This document shows, piece after piece, positions 37,801-45,908 of a stretch of DNA of 64,000 bases. A model generated the notes under the pieces. The model saw nothing but the letters and a program-made list of their open reading frames with translations. It made no database searches and had not been told where the DNA came from. The stretch comes from Billgrantia lactosivorans (GTDB lineage Bacteria > Pseudomonadota > Gammaproteobacteria > Pseudomonadales > Halomonadaceae). Position numbers and translations under genes: made by a program. The stretch's first letter is position 1. Every line of letters starts with the position of its first letter. The DNA is taken from the NCBI RefSeq assembly GCF_003254665.1, contig NZ_QHGY01000005.1, forward strand, positions 1 through 64,000, given 5' to 3'.

Positions 37801-38401
37801 CGATATCGGATGGCTGATAGCAGTTGTAGTAAAATCCAGTTTTATCGATCACCAATGAGTATGGCGTCGCGTGGGAAGCTCCTAGCTCAGCAGAACGTAC
37901 AAATCCATCTTCTATACGCCAGACTGGATATCTGGCTAATTTTAGGTAGCGGCTAAGCAGCTTGCTTTCAGTATAGCCCCAAACAAGAACCACTGCTGGC
38001 TTCACTTTAAGCCGAAAGAACAGCTTAATTGCGCTAAAACCCACCTTCTTCCTAGGTAAGAAAGCCACACGGTAATCTGGCAGGTAGTCAGCCACGAAGC
38101 CGAACTTCCAGTCATTGCAACCAATGACAACAATAATCGGATGTTCTGGATTGTCTAACCAGCTATCTCCAACCAAATACAGACTTTCATATCCAGACTT
38201 ATCACCTAATGCCAAGAAGGGATCATGAACGTCATAGGGATACTTCTCCCCTTGAGGTTTTTTTTTGCCGAGCCAGCTTCTCAGCCTTGATTCTATGAAG
38301 CTCTTAACCTCTTTCCCCAGCGGACCTTTTTTTCTAGAAAACAAAGCACAATCCTCAAACTGTTTATATCGTGCCAAACGCCGTAACGGAAGTATTCCCA
38401 T
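34859..38401 (-). CDS. Large AT-rich protein: KpsC-like module, helical repeats, and GT9/GT41-like C-terminus
   Basis: A 1180-residue protein unlike its neighbours in base and codon use (many AAA, TTT and ATA codons). Residues ~85-400 form one KpsC-like Kdo-transferase module: VWRIEDGFVRSAELGA, LSKYNLP, YRPHPEVY, TSLTGLEALIRGKK and FYSGWGLTDD. Residues ~560-830 are helical with TPR-like repeats (LARRLVASLDDPSEMDVIRL, AESLDLMNKALSQ). Residues ~880-1170 look like a GT-B C-domain (LVGVSWRSSLAT, FVNFQYDECQEELDW, ISPATTVAELAGALG), as in ADP-heptose or O-GlcNAc-type transferases. It lies between a truncated rfbA and pseB. It may polymerise or transfer Pse or Kdo-like sugars; this is inference. Confidence 0.78.
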   Translation of the reverse strand: MGILPLRRLARYKQFEDCALFSRKKGPLGKEVKSFIESRLRSWLGKKKPQGEKYPYDVHDPFLALGDKSGYESLYLVGDSWLDNPEHPIIVVIGCNDWKFGFVADYLPDYRVAFLPRKKVGFSAIKLFFRLKVKPAVVLVWGYTESKLLSRYLKLARYPVWRIEDGFVRSAELGASHATPYSLVIDKTGFYYNCYQPSDIENVLNYHDFNADRELLEKAAFALEELKALRLSKYNLPAINERSGVKLKKRVIVIGQVDADASIRYGNPDGWTSEDLVKLAYYENPDAEVVYRPHPEVYKGFQKSAFKKKRVEKFAKIASPEEGGVDFIESSDHVYTITSLTGLEALIRGKKVTLVGAPFYSGWGLTDDRVKIERRGRNLSLTELFLASYILYPKYLANLSDSFVGLMASCYRISAERESLSLTSWDKNEGFGKYFMMPSFQWPAAFWVAKKAAEPGFDIKILKLCDHRVVLGSFNGDVYSKIIPYFILGSLSGDKARDAYLGILRGFVDADLFNEILVFLEAQYPGDYLLKHWVWLFSIKDDFHSKHLEKRLASTWPGIVGKKAQYSGGRGINKEPLRFVDLREDKEACATAINIYEQMIDSRDFDGFLDMAKKLLISGEGFCKVIKGLVIYSNICFDYKSSASFSLLIQSADIFLGNRFGVLSEFRSYNSCSYDRNRHLQVLSKLIIFRPDKLIFALNDVEKFDGLFYSFDRDVVLSQLRLCAIPSAMLVQAYIDSEEFTKSEHLARRLVASLDDPSEMDVIRLSQALSYNGKLEEALSVMKSVRSRGLSAMNVVESMRLFVLKGLYAESLDLMNKALSQKIDIGEMHRRKAYFGNGMICEAFETFTEIGIRCSVEKYYKSKYYNFDSPLGVEEKVFLLAIFGPGDEIRFASIYNSIVSHLGASNVVIACSPRLKSLFSRSFPGLRFVPVERPRNSDRIDLENYTRVPGSDIIGVVDNVAADEVAESDKVLFVTDLLHRVLPSKDEFPGIAYLSPDPVLVRRFQERLKKYKGKTLVGVSWRSSLATSARNEHYLSIEQLSKIFDIEGVQFVNFQYDECQEELDWVEARFPGKLIDFEDVDHYNDFESVAALMRCMDVIISPATTVAELAGALGCETLMFSNSSEIDWRKKDRAGCDIWHNSMEIVDVKEKGDKVLLVEELRRRLMLRINSVASVESLEA

Positions 38402-38405
38402 ATTT

Positions 38406-38471
38406 CTACAGAGAGTTGCAGTCAGGTAGCGAGCCCGCCCCGCCGGCCAGTACGATGCCTTTACGTCGCAT
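38406..38471 (-). pseudogene. rfbA: Truncated rfbA (glucose-1-phosphate thymidylyltransferase), 5' end only
   Basis: ATG at 38471 opens a 21-codon frame reading [14 protein letters not shown], which is the start of RmlA/RfbA (normally continuing RLYP). After codon 14 it turns into unrelated residues (LPDCNSL) and stops. The start overlaps the rfbD stop, as in rfbBDA operons. The switch at about 38430 coincides with the drop in GC that marks the beginning of the AT-rich glycosyltransferase. The remaining ~280 codons of rfbA are absent here. Confidence 0.82.
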
Positions 38472-39402
38472 GACGTTGCTCCGGAGGAGGGGCACCATGG
38501 GGTGAGCCGTTGAACACGGGGTGATTGTCGAGTACGGCTCTGAGCCCTTTCTCCCAGGCAGGCATCTGCAGCCCCAGGGCCTTTTCCAGCCGGCTCACAT
38601 CGAGCCGGGAGTTGAGCGGCCGCTCGGCTGGCGTGGGATAGTCGGTGGTGGAGATGGGCCTCACCCGTTCCGGGCGGATGCGCAGGCGAAGCCCGCGTGA
38701 GTCGGCATGCTGGAATATCGCCTGGGCAAAGCCGTGCCAGCTGGTACTGCCCCGCGCCGCCAGGTGGTAGATGCCCTGTTCCAGCGACGAGCCGCGGGGG
38801 GAGACCAGCGGAGTGAGTGCCAGGGCGGTGGTGTCGGCGATCAGCCTGGCACTGGTGGGTGCACCCACCTGATCGTCGACGACCTCGAGCTCGTCATGGG
38901 TCTGCCCCATACGCAGCATGGTATTGAGAAAGTTGCGCCCCCGCTCGCTGTAGACCCAGCTGGTGCGAAAGATCAGGTGGCGACAGCAGCTGTCGAGAAT
39001 CGCCTGGTCCCCATCCAGCTTGCTTCTGCCGTAGACCGAAAGCGGCAGGCAGGCTTCCTCTTCGCTGTAGGGCTGCTCGCTGTCGCCGGCATAGACATAG
39101 TCGCTGGAGTAGTGCACCAGCAAGGCGCCATTCTTGCGTGCATAGGAAGCCAGCTGCTCGGGCAGCTCGGCGTTGAGCTCTTGAGCCTGCGCCGGATGTT
39201 CTTCGGCGGCATCCACGGCTGTCCAGGCGGCGGCGTTGACGATCACATCAGGTTCCACGTGGCGCAGAAAGCTTGCCACCTGGGTGAGGTTGGCCAGGTT
39301 GAGTTCTGCGCGCACCGGGGCGATCACTCGCCCCAGCGGGGCCAGGCTACGCTGGAGTTCGAAACCCACCTGGCCGGTACCGCCTGTCAGCAGGATCTTC
39401 AT
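38461..39402 (-). CDS. rfbD: dTDP-4-dehydrorhamnose reductase RfbD
   Basis: Final enzyme of dTDP-L-rhamnose synthesis; NAD(P)H-dependent SDR. It has 313 residues. ATG 39402 ([15 protein letters not shown]) is followed by [15 protein letters not shown], the SSDYVYAGD active-site loop and YGRSKLDGD (YxxxK). It starts inside the rfbB stop as ATGA. Since rfbA is truncated and rfbC is not seen nearby, this enzyme lacks its locally encoded substrate supply unless copies lie elsewhere. Confidence 0.94.
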   Translation of the reverse strand: MKILLTGGTGQVGFELQRSLAPLGRVIAPVRAELNLANLTQVASFLRHVEPDVIVNAAAWTAVDAAEEHPAQAQELNAELPEQLASYARKNGALLVHYSSDYVYAGDSEQPYSEEEACLPLSVYGRSKLDGDQAILDSCCRHLIFRTSWVYSERGRNFLNTMLRMGQTHDELEVVDDQVGAPTSARLIADTTALALTPLVSPRGSSLEQGIYHLAARGSTSWHGFAQAIFQHADSRGLRLRIRPERVRPISTTDYPTPAERPLNSRLDVSRLEKALGLQMPAWEKGLRAVLDNHPVFNGSPHGAPPPEQRHAT

Positions 39403-40490
39403 ATCGCCACCCCCAGTCGCTCGCCCTGGTAGCGGTCTTCGCGCACCCGCTGCCACCAGCTACGGTTGGCCAGGTACCACTGCACGGTCTTGCGCAGGCC
39501 GGTATCGAAGGTTTCCCGCGGGCGCCAGCCAAGCTCGCGCTCGATCTTGCCGGCATCGATGGCGTAGCGCCGGTCGTGCCCAGGGCGGTCGGCAACGAAA
39601 GTGACCAGTTCGCGATGCGAGCCTCGTGGGGAGAGGTGCGCCGTGCCCGCCAGCTCATCGAGCAGGTCGCAGAGGGTCTGCAACACTTCCAGATTGGTCT
39701 TCTCGGTATGGCCGCCGATGTTGTAGGTCTCCCCTACCTTGCCTTCGGTGGCGACCTGGATCAGCGCGCGGGCGTGGTCTTCCACGTAGAGCCAGTCGCG
39801 CACTTGCTGGCCGTCGCCGTAGACCGGCAGCGGCTTGCCCGCCAGGCCATTGAGGATCATCAAGGGAATCAGCTTTTCGGGGAAGTGATAGGGCCCGTAG
39901 TTGTTGGAGCAGTTGGTGACCAGGGTGGGCAGGCCGAAGGTGCGCTGCCAGGCGCGCACCAGGTGGTCGGAACCGGCCTTGCTCGCGGCATAGGGCGAGT
40001 TGGGTGCATAGGGGGTGGTTTCCGTGAACAGGCCTGCTTGCTCATCCAGGTCGCCGTACACTTCGTCAGTGGAGATATGGTGAAAGCGAAAGCCGCTGGC
40101 CTTGCCCGGGTTGGCGGCCTGCAGGGCCTTCCAGTAGGCGCGCGCCACCTCAAGCAATACGGCCGTGCCGACTACGTTGGTCTGGATGAACTCGGCGGGG
40201 CCGTCGATGGAGCGGTCCACGTGGCTTTCGGCTGCCAGGTGCATCACCACATCGGGCTGATGCTGCTCGAAGGCTGCCTGCAGTGCCACGGCATCGCAGA
40301 TGTCGGCCTGCACGAAGGTGTAGCGCGGGCTGTCGGCAAGGCTTGCCAGCGAAGCGAGATTGCCGGCATAGGTGAGCTTGTCGAGATTGACGACGCGGTG
40401 GGGGGTGCGAGCGATCAGCTCGCGGACCACGGCGGAGCCGATGAAACCGGCCCCACCGGTGACCAGGAAGGTCTTCGGCTGGATAGACAT
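39399..40490 (-). CDS. rfbB: dTDP-glucose 4,6-dehydratase RfbB
   Basis: Second enzyme of dTDP-L-rhamnose synthesis. It has 363 residues with the NAD motif [13 protein letters not shown], the catalytic [11 protein letters not shown] (Thr-Asp-Glu), and PYAASK. It starts about 80 bases after a hairpin that follows kpsE. First gene of the rfbB-rfbD-rfbA' group. It may also serve other dTDP-deoxysugar pathways. Confidence 0.96.
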   Translation of the reverse strand: MSIQPKTFLVTGGAGFIGSAVVRELIARTPHRVVNLDKLTYAGNLASLASLADSPRYTFVQADICDAVALQAAFEQHQPDVVMHLAAESHVDRSIDGPAEFIQTNVVGTAVLLEVARAYWKALQAANPGKASGFRFHHISTDEVYGDLDEQAGLFTETTPYAPNSPYAASKAGSDHLVRAWQRTFGLPTLVTNCSNNYGPYHFPEKLIPLMILNGLAGKPLPVYGDGQQVRDWLYVEDHARALIQVATEGKVGETYNIGGHTEKTNLEVLQTLCDLLDELAGTAHLSPRGSHRELVTFVADRPGHDRRYAIDAGKIERELGWRPRETFDTGLRKTVQWYLANRSWWQRVREDRYQGERLGVAI

Positions 40491-40552
40491 TTGTTCTTCG
40501 CGTTCCCTACGTGAATCGCTTTTCTATTCAGGCCATGCGTAAGTGGCCACCG

Positions 40553-40571
40553 GCCTGCGCTTGACGCAGGC
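40553..40571 (-). terminator. Short GC hairpin just after kpsE
   Basis: Stem GCCTGCG/CGCAGGC with a five-base loop, one base beyond the kpsE stop. There is no U-tract. It may give partial termination between the export genes and the sugar genes. Confidence 0.4.
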
Positions 40572-41669
40572 TCAATCTTTATGGTCGCGAACGATGGCTG
40601 CCATCAGGTGCGCGATGACAGCGGCAAGCAGTGCCAGGAGGGTATAGAGCGTGATGTTGTAGAGCCGGCGCGGCTGCTGCGAGTATTCGGGCAAGGTGGG
40701 CATCTGCAGCACCGAGACCTGCTTCATCTTGCGCGCGGCCTCCACCCGGGTGCTTTCCAGGGCGGCAATGGCGTTGGAGTAGAGTTCGGTGGCGAATTCC
40801 GCTCGCATGCGCAGGGTCTCGAACTCCGCCGATAGCCGATTCAGCGCCATGGCGCCGTTGTTGTTGGCCAGGCGCCCGCGCTCGCGTTCCACCTGCTGTT
40901 CCAGGGCCTGGATCTCCTGGCGCACGCGCAGCATCTCGGCAGAGCGCTCGCTCTGGTAATTGCTGATCGACGACTGGCGTGCGCTCAACACGGCCAGTTC
41001 CCCTTCCAGCCGGGCGATCACTTCGCTGCGGCTCTGTACGGTGCCGGTAGGCGAGACGAGGCCGTGCTCGTTCTGGAAGGCGAGCAAGGCATCGCGATGT
41101 TCGTCGAGTCGCTCCTCCAGGGTGGCCACCTGCCCTTCGATGAAGCGCACCTGCTCTTCGGCCAGGCGCTGGCCCATGTCGTTCATGTGACGCTCGCCCT
41201 CCTGCAGCAGCAGGCTGGCGATTGCCTGGGCGGTTTCCGGATCGTAGGCCTGGGCACGTATGCGCAGCACGTTGGCGTACTCGTCGAAGATGATGTCGAC
41301 CCGCTTGAGATAGTGGCGGTGGAATTTTTCCATCGGCACATCGGCACGGCTCAGCCGCGAGAGCGGGTCGATGTGCTCTTGCGCGTAGTGGCTGCGCAGG
41401 TCGAGCGCCGCATCGAGCTTGCGCAGCATGTCCACCGAGCGCAGGTGGTCGCGCAGCAACAGCAGGTCCTTGGAGCCGGCGGCGCCGGACATCAGCGAGG
41501 CGATGTTGAAGCTGTCCAGCCGCACCTCGGAGCTGTCGAGCACGATATGGCTTTCCGAGACGTAGCGGTCGGAGGCGATCGCTCCCCAGTACAGGGTGGA
41601 ACCCAGGATGAACAGCAGGGCCACGAGCCAGTAGGGGTGGCGGCGAAGCAGGGATTTCACGAAACGCAT
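40572..41669 (-). CDS. kpsE: Capsule export inner-membrane adaptor KpsE
   Basis: Polysaccharide co-polymerase-type protein bridging the KpsMT transporter and the outer-membrane channel. It has 365 residues, with one TM near the N-terminus (YWLVALLFILGSTLYWG), a long periplasmic part with a coiled coil at about 180-310 (VRFIEGQVATLEERLDEHR, RQEIQALEQQVERERGR) and one TM at the C-terminus (LYTLLALLAAVIAHLMAAI). ATG 41669 overlaps the kpsT stop as TAATG. Residues such as SDRYVSESHIVL are typical of the Wzz/KpsE family. Confidence 0.93.
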   Translation of the reverse strand: MRFVKSLLRRHPYWLVALLFILGSTLYWGAIASDRYVSESHIVLDSSEVRLDSFNIASLMSGAAGSKDLLLLRDHLRSVDMLRKLDAALDLRSHYAQEHIDPLSRLSRADVPMEKFHRHYLKRVDIIFDEYANVLRIRAQAYDPETAQAIASLLLQEGERHMNDMGQRLAEEQVRFIEGQVATLEERLDEHRDALLAFQNEHGLVSPTGTVQSRSEVIARLEGELAVLSARQSSISNYQSERSAEMLRVRQEIQALEQQVERERGRLANNNGAMALNRLSAEFETLRMRAEFATELYSNAIAALESTRVEAARKMKQVSVLQMPTLPEYSQQPRRLYNITLYTLLALLAAVIAHLMAAIVRDHKD

Positions 41670-42400
41670 TAGTCGTTGCTCTTGGCTTGCGGCGTTGGCT
41701 GGGTGTTCTCGGGCCGGGTTTTCCTGGGCTCGGGGCGCTTGCCGATGCTGGCGTGGTAGGCGTCGATCGCTTCGTTTATGTCGTCGTACCAGGTGGCCTT
41801 GCCATTCTCGATCCATACCCCGGCCTGGCACAGGTCGCGCAGGATGCCCACGCTGTGCGACACCATCACGATGCTGGCCTTGCCCACCCGCTCCTTGAAG
41901 GCCTGGGTGGCCTTGGCCTTGAAGGCGGCATCGCCCACCGAGGTGGCTTCGTCGGAGAGGTAGACGTCGAAATCGAACGCCAGCGACAGGCCGAAGGCGA
42001 GCCGCGAGCGCATGCCGCTGGAGTAGGTGCGCACGGGGCGGTCGAAGGCGGGGCCGATTTCGGCGAACTCCTCGACGAAGCGGGTCACGCGCGGTATGTC
42101 GTGCTCGCCGCCGTGAATGCGCGCCACGAACTTGACGTTCTGGCGGCCGGTCATGGAGCCCTGGAAGCCGCCGCCCAGGCCGATCGGCCAGGAGACCCGG
42201 CAGTGGTGGCGTATTTCGCCCCTGTCGGGGGTGTCCATGCCGCCGATCAGCCGCAGCAGGGTGGACTTGCCGGCACCGTTGCGCCCCAGCATGCCCACGC
42301 TGACACCCTGCGGGATGGTGAAGTCGATGTCTTCCAGCACCCAGCCCTGGCTGCCGTGGTGGCCGTGGTAGCGCTTGTAGAGGTGGCGAATCTCGATCAT
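41669..42400 (-). CDS. kpsT: Capsule ABC transporter ATPase KpsT
   Basis: Nucleotide-binding subunit that drives capsule export. It has 243 residues: Walker A GRNGAGKST, the signature YSSGMRSRLAFGLSLAF, a Walker B DVYLSDEATS where the usual catalytic Glu follows Asp, and the H-loop MVSHS. The extended C-terminal tail is Pro/Lys-rich. Start and stop codons overlap those of kpsM and kpsE. In transporters of this type KpsM and KpsT act with KpsE and KpsD. Confidence 0.95.
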   Translation of the reverse strand: MIEIRHLYKRYHGHHGSQGWVLEDIDFTIPQGVSVGMLGRNGAGKSTLLRLIGGMDTPDRGEIRHHCRVSWPIGLGGGFQGSMTGRQNVKFVARIHGGEHDIPRVTRFVEEFAEIGPAFDRPVRTYSSGMRSRLAFGLSLAFDFDVYLSDEATSVGDAAFKAKATQAFKERVGKASIVMVSHSVGILRDLCQAGVWIENGKATWYDDINEAIDAYHASIGKRPEPRKTRPENTQPTPQAKSND

Positions 42401-43203
42401 TTGGCCAGTACCTTCTGGGCGAAGCGCTGGTGCATGGCCAGGCCCAGGGCGATGGTGCACAGCGTGCACAGCTGCAGGTAGAGCAGGTCGATGCCGTTGA
42501 TGGTGTGGTAGCCCTCGAAGAAGGCCAGCCGCATGCGCTCCACCCCATGCAGAATGGGGTTGTAGAGCAGGTACTGCTGGAGCGCATGGGGCAGGAAGTA
42601 GGGGGGGATCATCACGCCCGAGAGAAAGTAGAGCGGGAACATGATCATGCGCACCACCTTGGCCACTTCCGGCACCAGCGCCGCGCACACCGAGAGCACC
42701 AGCCCCAGGCCCAGGCCCAGCAGCCACACCCAGGCCCACACCCACAGCGCGGTGAGCGGGTCGAACGGCAGCACCTCCAGGCCGAGAAAGGTGGCGCCGA
42801 GCAGCAGCAGGATGAACACCAGGCTCTTGAGCATGCCTTCGAGAAAGCCGCGCACCAGCACCGGATCGACGGGCTTGACCTGGCGGTAGGCGAACAGCGC
42901 GCGGTTGGCCTCGATGGCGTTCATGCCGCGGGTCACCCCTTCGCGAAACAGGAAAAACGTCATCAGGCCAACGATCAGCCAGGGGATGAAGTCGGCGTTG
43001 ACGATGAAGCGCATGCGGCCGAGCAGCTCGCGCACCGCCACCATGAGCAGCACGTGCGCGATGGGCTCGAGGAACATCCAGAACCAGCCGAAGCGGTCGC
43101 CGGTGATGCGCCCCAGCGCCTCGCGCAGGAACATCGCCCGCCACACGCTCCAGGTGACGCGAAAGGCGCTACGCGAGCGATAGGTGCCCTGCCCTGGCTG
43201 CAT
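42397..43203 (-). CDS. kpsM: Capsule ABC transporter permease KpsM
   Basis: Membrane permease for capsule export with six predicted TM segments in 268 residues. Family marks include MFLREALGRITGDRFGWFW near the N-terminus, the conserved LFREGVTRGMNAIEANRALFAY loop region and PLYFLSGVMIPPYFLP late in the protein. Its ATG overlaps the kpsD stop as TAATG, and its stop overlaps kpsT as ATGA. Confidence 0.95.
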   Translation of the reverse strand: MQPGQGTYRSRSAFRVTWSVWRAMFLREALGRITGDRFGWFWMFLEPIAHVLLMVAVRELLGRMRFIVNADFIPWLIVGLMTFFLFREGVTRGMNAIEANRALFAYRQVKPVDPVLVRGFLEGMLKSLVFILLLLGATFLGLEVLPFDPLTALWVWAWVWLLGLGLGLVLSVCAALVPEVAKVVRMIMFPLYFLSGVMIPPYFLPHALQQYLLYNPILHGVERMRLAFFEGYHTINGIDLLYLQLCTLCTIALGLAMHQRFAQKVLAK

Positions 43204-44948
43204 TACAGATCCAGCGCGACGCGGGTGGTAACGGCGATCTGGAACAGGATCTGACTGATCGTGGAAGCCAGCTGCAGGTTCTTGGTGGGCGCCTTGGGCA
43301 GCACCAGGATCTCGTCGCCGGCGCGCAGCGTCACGTCACCGGCCTGACGCACCTCGCCATTGGCGCGGGCCACCAGGATGTTGCGAGTATCGGCGTTGTT
43401 GGTGAAGCCACCGGCACGCTCGATGTAGTCGCGCGCCCGCTCGCCCGGCCTGAACACCACCGACTGCGGCACGACGACCTCGCCGCTGATCAGCACCGCA
43501 TCGGAGCGCTGGGGAATGGTGATGACGTCGCCATCCTGCAGCCGAACGTTGGCAATGACGTCATCGTGGGCGACGACGAGCCGACCGTTGGGCTCCACTT
43601 CCCTGGCCCGCTCGACGAACTCGCTGATCAGCTCGGCTTCGCGCACGCGAATGGTGGCTTCCTCCGGGGTGGAGGAGGAGGCGCTTAGGTAGGTGGTCTC
43701 GAGCCGGCGCAGGCTCTCCTCCAGGGATTCCTGCTGTCGCTCCCGCACGCTTTCGCGTCGCAGCGAAACGCTCTGCGTATCGGCCAGGTTGGCGTCCACC
43801 GGAATATTGTCGAGCAGTTCCTGCAGGGTGACGTCCTTGGGCAGCACGAAGCGCGAGGGCCCCCGGTAGGAGCCTTCCAGCTCGACCACGATATTGGTGG
43901 TGCGCTCGTCGGCACTGAACTGAACGTGATCGCCGTCGCGCAGCGGCACACGGCTGAAGTCATCCAGCGCGAGGTAATCCGCGGTGGGGCCGCCCGTGCG
44001 CCCGCCGCGCACCAGGGCGTGGGAAACCCCGGCCTGAAGCGGCGCCAGGTCGAGCACGGTCTGGCCGGAAAGGGTGCCGCCCTTGAGCTCGAAGTGGTAG
44101 GGGCGACGCACGTCGCCTTCCACCGTGACGGTATCGCCACGACGCTCGACCACGATGGTGTCGCCATCCTGGAACTGCAGCCGGGGCAGCTCACCGGTAA
44201 GCAGGAAGTCGTAGAGGTCGGCGCGCAGCAGCTCGCGCTCGCCGCGCATCACCCGCACGCTGCGATAGCTGCCGAGCTGCTCGTCGATGCCGCCGGCCTG
44301 GTCGAGGAAATAGAGCAGCGCATCGCTTGGCACCCCGGCATAACGGCCGGGGTTGTCGACGAAGCCGGTCACGAACACGCCGATGGGCTGCACCCCCTGC
44401 AGGTTGGTGTAGACCTCGACATTCTCCGGGTAGACCTGCCGCACGGCCTGCTTGACCCGACCATCCAGCTCTCCGTGGCTGACCCCTTCCACTGGCACCG
44501 GGCCAATGGTGGGAATGAACAGCTGGCCCTGGGCATCGACGGGAATGACGCGGTCGAGTTCGACGGCGCCCCACAGGCGCAGGATGACCTGATCGCCGGG
44601 CATCACCCGGTACTGCGGATTCAGCCCGTCGCCTCGCATGCCGCGAAAGCCGCCGGTGAAGAGGTCGGCACCAAAGGGCAGGATGTCGCCCTGTGCTTCC
44701 TCTTCGGGGCTTACCGGCCCATGCATGCCGGGCTGCCGCACCGTGGAGCGGTTGCGTGCCGCCTGATCGGCCTCGGCCTGGCCGCTCTGCTGCTGTGCCG
44801 CCCGGGCTTGATCGCGCGCTTCGCTGATGTCACCGAAGCTGGCACTTCCCAGGTTCTGGGCCTGGGCAGGTTGGCTCAAGGCGAACGACACGCCAAGCAG
44901 CAGGGCAGGCAGCGCGCCAAGGGTCAGGATTCGTAAGGATGGTGACAT
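43203..44948 (-). CDS. kpsD: Capsule export outer-membrane channel protein, KpsD/Wza-like (SLBB domains)
   Basis: Periplasmic/outer-membrane channel for capsule. It has 581 residues: a signal peptide (LTLGALPALLLGVSFALSQPAQA), a polysaccharide export (PES) domain near 105-190 (YRVMPGDQVILRLWG, VDAQGQLFIPTIGPVPVEG) and several SLBB/PES-like repeats afterwards (PGRYAGVPSDALLYFLDQAG, DGDVITIPQRSDAVLISGEV). There is no lipobox Cys after the signal, as in KpsD. ATG 44948 was chosen, but an in-frame ATG at 44963 is equally possible, since neither has a clear ribosome site. Confidence 0.9.
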   Translation of the reverse strand: MSPSLRILTLGALPALLLGVSFALSQPAQAQNLGSASFGDISEARDQARAAQQQSGQAEADQAARNRSTVRQPGMHGPVSPEEEAQGDILPFGADLFTGGFRGMRGDGLNPQYRVMPGDQVILRLWGAVELDRVIPVDAQGQLFIPTIGPVPVEGVSHGELDGRVKQAVRQVYPENVEVYTNLQGVQPIGVFVTGFVDNPGRYAGVPSDALLYFLDQAGGIDEQLGSYRSVRVMRGERELLRADLYDFLLTGELPRLQFQDGDTIVVERRGDTVTVEGDVRRPYHFELKGGTLSGQTVLDLAPLQAGVSHALVRGGRTGGPTADYLALDDFSRVPLRDGDHVQFSADERTTNIVVELEGSYRGPSRFVLPKDVTLQELLDNIPVDANLADTQSVSLRRESVRERQQESLEESLRRLETTYLSASSSTPEEATIRVREAELISEFVERAREVEPNGRLVVAHDDVIANVRLQDGDVITIPQRSDAVLISGEVVVPQSVVFRPGERARDYIERAGGFTNNADTRNILVARANGEVRQAGDVTLRAGDEILVLPKAPTKNLQLASTISQILFQIAVTTRVALDL

Positions 44949-45006
44949 TTGCGGTCTTACCATTGAAGGGTTACGGCGAAAGAAGATGCAGCCAGCGAAG
45001 CTGCGG

Positions 45007-45405
45007 CTACCGTAGCGAGCGGACTTCCGCCCAGCGCGTGTCATTGGCGCGGCAGGCCAGCACCTGGCGCTCGCCCTGGCCCGTGGTGACCTGAAGCTGC
45101 CGGCACGGGCGCCCGCTGGCCGCCACATACGTCTCTTCCACGGTAAGCATCACTCCGCTTCCCCAGGGGCTGGCGTCAGGCTGGTAAACGGCGCCGGTGC
45201 CGGCCCCCTCCAGGTAGCTCGAAATGCGCTCGTCCAGCATGCGCTGCTCCTGGCTCTGCCAAGCCCCGCCATCTTGTGAACTTTTGTCAGTATCGAAGGT
45301 GGTACAGCCCGACAGCAGGACCAGGAAGAGCGACATGACTGTGCACAAATGACGTTTTGTGCCGATTTTATCACCACGTGCGGTGGCGAGCGATTGAACT
45401 CTCAT
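45007..45405 (-). CDS. Small lipoprotein upstream of kpsD
   Basis: A 132-residue protein with a hydrophobic stretch ending in LFLVLLSGC, a lipobox, so it is probably lipid-anchored. The mature part has DERISSYLEGAGTGAVY and a C-terminal beta-rich section with two further Cys (RPCRQLQV, VLACRAND). That section resembles outer-membrane surface-antigen proteins of the 17-kDa type, which is a loose similarity. If translated from ATG 45405 the N-region is unusually long; an internal ATG at 45336 gives too short a basic region. It heads the capsule operon and may support KpsD. Confidence 0.7.
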   Translation of the reverse strand: MRVQSLATARGDKIGTKRHLCTVMSLFLVLLSGCTTFDTDKSSQDGGAWQSQEQRMLDERISSYLEGAGTGAVYQPDASPWGSGVMLTVEETYVAASGRPCRQLQVTTGQGERQVLACRANDTRWAEVRSLR

Positions 45406-45908
45406 TCAGGGTCAATTTTCCGTTTAATTGAAATTCGGCATGCCGCGACAGGACGTTGCGCTCGTGCAGGCACGCTACCGCCCCAGGGTGAAGTGGCACA
45501 TCCCCGAGGCCAGGCTTGAGCAAACGCGAAGAACACTCAGCCCACAGGCTAAGTATCTGTTTATAGATGGTTTATTATTGAATTGTGCCGAAGTTGACTT
45601 TGCTTTTGGTGCTGCAAAGCCGCGTATGCTAGCGCAGAGCCTGACGCGACACAACGAAGAAAGTCTGACTTGGAGCATGATAACGATTGATTTCGACCAA
45701 TTATTTGGTTGTAGGAAATATCTTACAAACACTTGAGAAATGTCTTACTTTCCTGCCAGTCTTTGTTGTGATTAGGCTCATCATTGCAGTACCAAAGAGG
45801 CACGGAACGAGGTAAGATTTTTGCTCTCAACTTCAGTAACACTGCGAAACATACCGCACGAAAAAAAGCAAGCTGAGAGCATTGTTCATACACACAGGGA
45901 GCTACTCG
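45406..45908. promoter_or_regulatory. AT-rich divergent intergenic region between the kps and yjb loci
   Basis: About 500 bases without a convincing gene; short open frames on either strand here have no ribosome site and no family features. It separates the minus-strand capsule operon from the plus-strand yjb operon, so it must contain two outward promoters. It is clearly AT-rich between 45550 and 45880. It includes an inverted repeat at 45710-45727. Confidence 0.55.
45712..45725 (-). promoter_or_regulatory. RcsAB-box-like inverted repeat upstream of yjbE
   Basis: On the minus strand the site reads TAAGATATTTCCTA, flanked by TG and CA that extend the dyad. The RcsAB box consensus of enterics is TAAGAATATTCCTA, so it matches at 11 of 14 positions. 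In E. coli yjbEFGH is controlled by the Rcs system. Whether this organism has RcsB is unknown. Confidence 0.35.

Noticed and set aside
40572..42587. Apparent 671-codon frame suggesting a protein fused ahead of KpsE
   Set aside because: The first half is kpsT read out of frame; KpsE begins at ATG 41669, overlapping the kpsT stop.
45428..45736. Short open frames on both strands in the kps-yjb intergenic region
   Set aside because: No ribosome site, no recognisable motif, and in a region needed for two divergent promoters.
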